Of a DNA stretch of 64,000 bases, positions 61,621 through 64,000 are shown piece by piece. The notes under the pieces are model-generated. The model did not search any database, was not told the DNA's origin, and saw only the letters and a list, made by a program, of their open reading frames with translations. The DNA lies in NCBI GenBank assembly GCA_044221335.1, contig JBGAPI010000007.1, forward strand, positions 83,555 through 147,554. The letters run 5' to 3'. Numbering within the stretch: position 1 is the stretch's first letter; each line of letters opens with the position of its first letter. A program made the translations under genes and the position numbers. Source of the stretch: JBGAPI01 sp044221335. GTDB taxonomy: Bacteria > Pseudomonadota > Gammaproteobacteria > Xanthomonadales > Ahniellaceae.

Positions 61621-63000
61621 ATGGTGCACGTTTCCTTTCCGCGCGGCTCGCTCGGCGCGGCGCTGCTGTTCGCGGCGCTCGCCGCGCTGCTCCGCGCCGC
61701 GCCGGCCGCGGCCGCGCCGCCGCTCGATCTCGCCGACTGCAACGGTCCGCAGCAGGTGCGCGTGCACGACGTCACGCCGCCGTCGCTGCTGTCCGGTCCC
61801 GGCTTCACCCTGGCGCCATGCGCGACCCTGCGCGGACATCTCTACGAGTTCGCGATCGACACGCCCTACGGTCCGATCAACGCCGAGAGCCTGGAGATGC
61901 TGGCGATCCGCGTGTCCGAGATGCCGGCGCTGGCGCGCGCGGAATCGACGACCCGCAGCGAGTCCTACCGGGGCGCGGCCGCGAAGGCCGGCAAGAACAC
62001 GCTGAAGGCGATCGGCAACGTGCTGCTGCATCCGATCGACAGCGCGGTCGGGCTGCCGAAGGGCGTCTACCGCTTCGTGCAGAACACGACCCGCAAGTAC
62101 CACGAGAAGGCCCGCGAGGCGAAGGACAAGCACCTGCACGGTCGCGACGAGGACGCGCCGGAGCTGACCCCGATCCCCGGCGCCGATGAGGACCCGGCGG
62201 TCGACTCGCCCTGGTATTCGCGTGGCGCGAAGAAGGCCGAGGGCTTCGCGCTCTCGCGCATCGGCTACGACAAGGCGCGGCGCGAGTGGGCGAAGGAGCT
62301 CGACGTCGATCCCTACACCCGCAATCCGCTGCTCAACGACCGCCTCGACGATCTCGCCTGGGCGGCGCTCGCCGGCGGCCGCACCTTCAGCCTGGCGCTG
62401 GCGGCGACCGGTGGCGTCGCCACCGCGGCCGGCTACGTCGGCAAGATCGACCGCCTGGTGTGGGACGCGAGCCCGGAGGAGATCGCGGTGCGCAACCGCC
62501 GCACCCTGCAGGTGCTCGGCTGCGCCGGGATCCCGTCCTCGCACTTCCTCGCCAACGGCCGCTTCACCGCGACCCTGCAGTCGGCCCTGACCGACGCGCT
62601 GGAGCGCCTGCATCCGGCCGACGGCTGCGACGACTTCCTCGAGCTCGCGGCCGCCGCCGAGAGCGAAGTCGAGGCCCGGTTCCTCATCCACGCCATCGAC
62701 ATGCTGGAGACGCGCAGCCGGAAGGACGTGCGGCCGAAGCACCTCGTTCCGGTCGGCGGCGGCTTCGCGCTGCGCCTGGGGCAGGGCAGCCGCGCCAGCC
62801 TGATCGTCGCGCTGCCGGTCGACCGCCTGCAGGGCAGCGAGTCGATGCGCGCCTACCTCGACGCCCCCGAGTTCAAGCTCGCCGACAAGCTCATCCTCCT
62901 CGGCGGCGACGCCGACAACGGCGCCCGCCGGGCGCTGACCCGGCACGGCTTCTCGATCGTGGAGAACGTCGGGTACCCGGGGCGAGTGGCGGTGCGGTAG
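61621..63000 (+). CDS. exported protein of unknown function
   Basis: A 459-residue protein with a signal peptide (GALLFAALAALLRAAPAAAA). A central basic helix-rich stretch (VLLHPIDSAVGLPKGVYRFVQNTTRKYHEKAREAKDK) follows a short beta domain; GGRTFSLALAATGGVATAAGYVG is a hydrophobic, possibly membrane-inserting segment. Cys residues at DLADCN, LAPCAT, LGCAG and DGCDD suggest disulfides. No domain is recognised. The ATG lies 8 bp after the stop of the preceding gene, a probable functional pair. Its TAG stop lies 8 bp ahead of a run of REP copies. Confidence 0.65.
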   Translation: MVHVSFPRGSLGAALLFAALAALLRAAPAAAAPPLDLADCNGPQQVRVHDVTPPSLLSGPGFTLAPCATLRGHLYEFAIDTPYGPINAESLEMLAIRVSEMPALARAESTTRSESYRGAAAKAGKNTLKAIGNVLLHPIDSAVGLPKGVYRFVQNTTRKYHEKAREAKDKHLHGRDEDAPELTPIPGADEDPAVDSPWYSRGAKKAEGFALSRIGYDKARREWAKELDVDPYTRNPLLNDRLDDLAWAALAGGRTFSLALAATGGVATAAGYVGKIDRLVWDASPEEIAVRNRRTLQVLGCAGIPSSHFLANGRFTATLQSALTDALERLHPADGCDDFLELAAAAESEVEARFLIHAIDMLETRSRKDVRPKHLVPVGGGFALRLGQGSRASLIVALPVDRLQGSESMRAYLDAPEFKLADKLILLGGDADNGARRALTRHGFSIVENVGYPGRVAVR

Positions 63001-63008
63001 CGATACCC

Positions 63009-63142
63009 GTAGGGCGGCCACTGGCCGCCACCGCGAGGCGCCAAGGTAGGGCGGCCACCGGCCGCCATCGCGAAGCCCAAAGGTGGAACGGCCCCTGGCC
63101 GCCACCGCTAAGCGCAATCGTAGGGCGGCCACTGGCCGCCAT
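63009..63142 (+). repeat. tandem array of REP-like palindromes (four copies, same orientation)
   Basis: Copies at 63009-63031, 63046-63068 and 63120-63142 read GTAGGGCGGCCA then a complementary TGGCCGCC or CGGCCGCC. A decayed copy is at about 63081-63104. Unlike the other clusters all face the same way. Confidence 0.82.
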
Positions 63143-63613
63143 CGCGGAAGCGCATCGACATCTCCACCGCAGGCGGATCGCGTCCGAAGCGACTACTGCT
63201 CTGGCCGACGCACAGACCTCGGTCACGCACCAAACGCGCCCCAACCAGAATGAGGTCCCAAGGCGCGCCCTGCGCGCCGTTGCCTCAAGCCTCGATCGGC
63301 ACTGACTGCCCACCGCTCCGGGTGATGACGGCCAGCGGCCGCGCCATGACCAACGCACCCCGCAGTCACGAAGCCAGGATGCAGCGGCAGAGAAATCCGG
63401 GACGCGGAGCCACCGGCAGCCCGGCCGCACCGTCAGCGAATTCCGCGCTGCAGAACCCGGAATGCCTCACATCACATTCGCAGGAAATGAACGTCACCGG
63501 GACACCCGAGATGACACCCGAGACAATTGAGTGAAGAAGCAGCGTCCTGGACGACAGCGAGCGGTCGACGACAAATTCGGTCGTTTGTGGCACGCAGGTG
63601 GTCCGAGCGCCTA
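63143..63613. other. 471-bp intergenic region without a supported gene
   Basis: A decayed palindrome (AAGGCGCGCCCTGCGCGCCG) occurs at about 63260-63279. An open frame at 63250-63534 has no ribosome site and an atypical composition. Base composition becomes less GC-rich toward the insertion sequence. Confidence 0.5.
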
Positions 63614-64000
63614 GTGTACTGTCCCGTAAATAGCTGGCATAACTAGTGCATCAGCTCGCGCTATCTTTCGAAGCAGAGATAGCGCGATTCGAAACGGACG
63701 CCCGAAGGCCCAACTCGAGTTATCGGATGCTGAGGCAGCACAGCTGCGGTCGTTCGCGCGCAGCCGTTCCTTGCCGGCGTCGTTGTGCCAGCGCGCATCC
63801 ATCGTGCTGGCGAGCACGGGCGGCGAGAACAACAAGGCGATTGCGTCGCGGCTGAAGGTGAGCCAGGCGACGGTCGGCAAGTGGCGATCGAGCTTTCTCG
63901 CGAAGCGGATTGCTGGCTTGTACGACGACGTGCGCTCCGGCCGGCCGCGCAGCATCGATGATGAGCGCATCGCGCAGCTGATCCAGAAGACGCTCCATGC
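63614..64000 (+). mobile_element. left end of an IS630-family insertion sequence (cut by window)
   Basis: Sequence begins GTGTACTGTCCCGTAAATAG after a TA dinucleotide at 63612-63613, which fits the TA target preference of IS630 elements. The right end and terminal repeat cannot be seen. Confidence 0.6.
63687..64000 (+). CDS. IS630-type transposase, N-terminal part (partial)
   Basis: The frame gives NGRPKAQLELSDAEAAQLRS, then NKAIASRLKVSQATVGKWRS and GLYDDVRSGRPRSI, the helix-turn-helix N-terminus of IS630/Tc1-mariner-like transposases. No ATG, GTG or TTG lies in this frame between the IS end and the conserved region; ATT at 63687 is the only start-like codon. The copy may use a rare start, rely on a frameshift from the GTG at 63646, or be inactive. 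The DDE domain lies outside the window. Confidence 0.75.
   Translation, partial: MRNGRPKAQLELSDAEAAQLRSFARSRSLPASLCQRASIVLASTGGENNKAIASRLKVSQATVGKWRSSFLAKRIAGLYDDVRSGRPRSIDDERIAQLIQKTLH

Noticed and set aside
63250..63534. A 94-residue plus-strand open frame near the right end
   Set aside because: No ribosome site, no neighbours in register and no recognisable motif. It lies in decayed repeat DNA.

Overview
The window is high-GC (roughly 70%) chromosomal DNA of a gammaproteobacterium. Single-copy housekeeping genes, the LPS core genes, a large TonB-dependent receptor, an S46 dipeptidyl-peptidase, a NDUFS6-like zinc-finger protein and secreted proteins ending in FxDGFE all point to Xanthomonadales (Lysobacterales), most likely near Rhodanobacteraceae. 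This placement is inferred from protein families and has not been tested by a search. No rRNA, tRNA, CRISPR array or prophage was recognised. One IS630-type element enters at the right edge.

Layout. 1-6.2 kb: alpha/beta hydrolase (5' cut by the window), D,D-carboxypeptidase, dxs and a secreted protein of unknown function. 6.3-12.5 kb: a PBP1b-type bifunctional peptidoglycan synthase, a histone-deacetylase-family hydrolase, then an ECF sigma / anti-sigma / DUF4097 / small secreted protein run. 12.5-20.3 kb: erythromycin-esterase-like protein, TonB receptor, TPR-sulfotransferase, mgtE. 20.4-26.9 kb: envelope-glycan decoration genes (GT-C glycosyltransferase, acyltransferase-3, SGNH + MBOAT pair, methyltransferase). 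27-31.4 kb: a 1467-residue CSLREA/beta-helix/Ig/ASH exoprotein. 31.8-37.9 kb: zinc-finger protein, then LPS core assembly (GT4, O-antigen ligase, GT2, LpxL/HtrB-type acyltransferase, waaA). 38-44 kb: NAD-type isocitrate dehydrogenase, an exported metalloprotease with a small partner, thiD and a predicted outer-membrane barrel. 44.3-46.5 kb: AhpD-like protein, grxC, tusDCBE. 46.6-53.9 kb: BepA-like M48 protease, then phoB-phoR-ppk1-ppx, the phosphate/polyphosphate module. 54-63 kb: two orphan envelope proteins, miaA, S46 peptidase, then a tdh-led run with two uncharacterised envelope proteins.

The most unusual feature is in the small repeats. Short palindromes headed by GTAG (REP-like) sit at gene 3' ends so that the TAG of the head is the stop codon of the gene. 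I count 11 such genes among about 49, and they supply 11 of the 18 TAG stops. Stem sequences differ between copies but stay self-complementary. A second repeat type is a 112-bp CATTGCGAG inverted repeat, present twice. Each copy is bracketed by 7-bp tandem repeats that are G-rich on one side and C-rich on the other.
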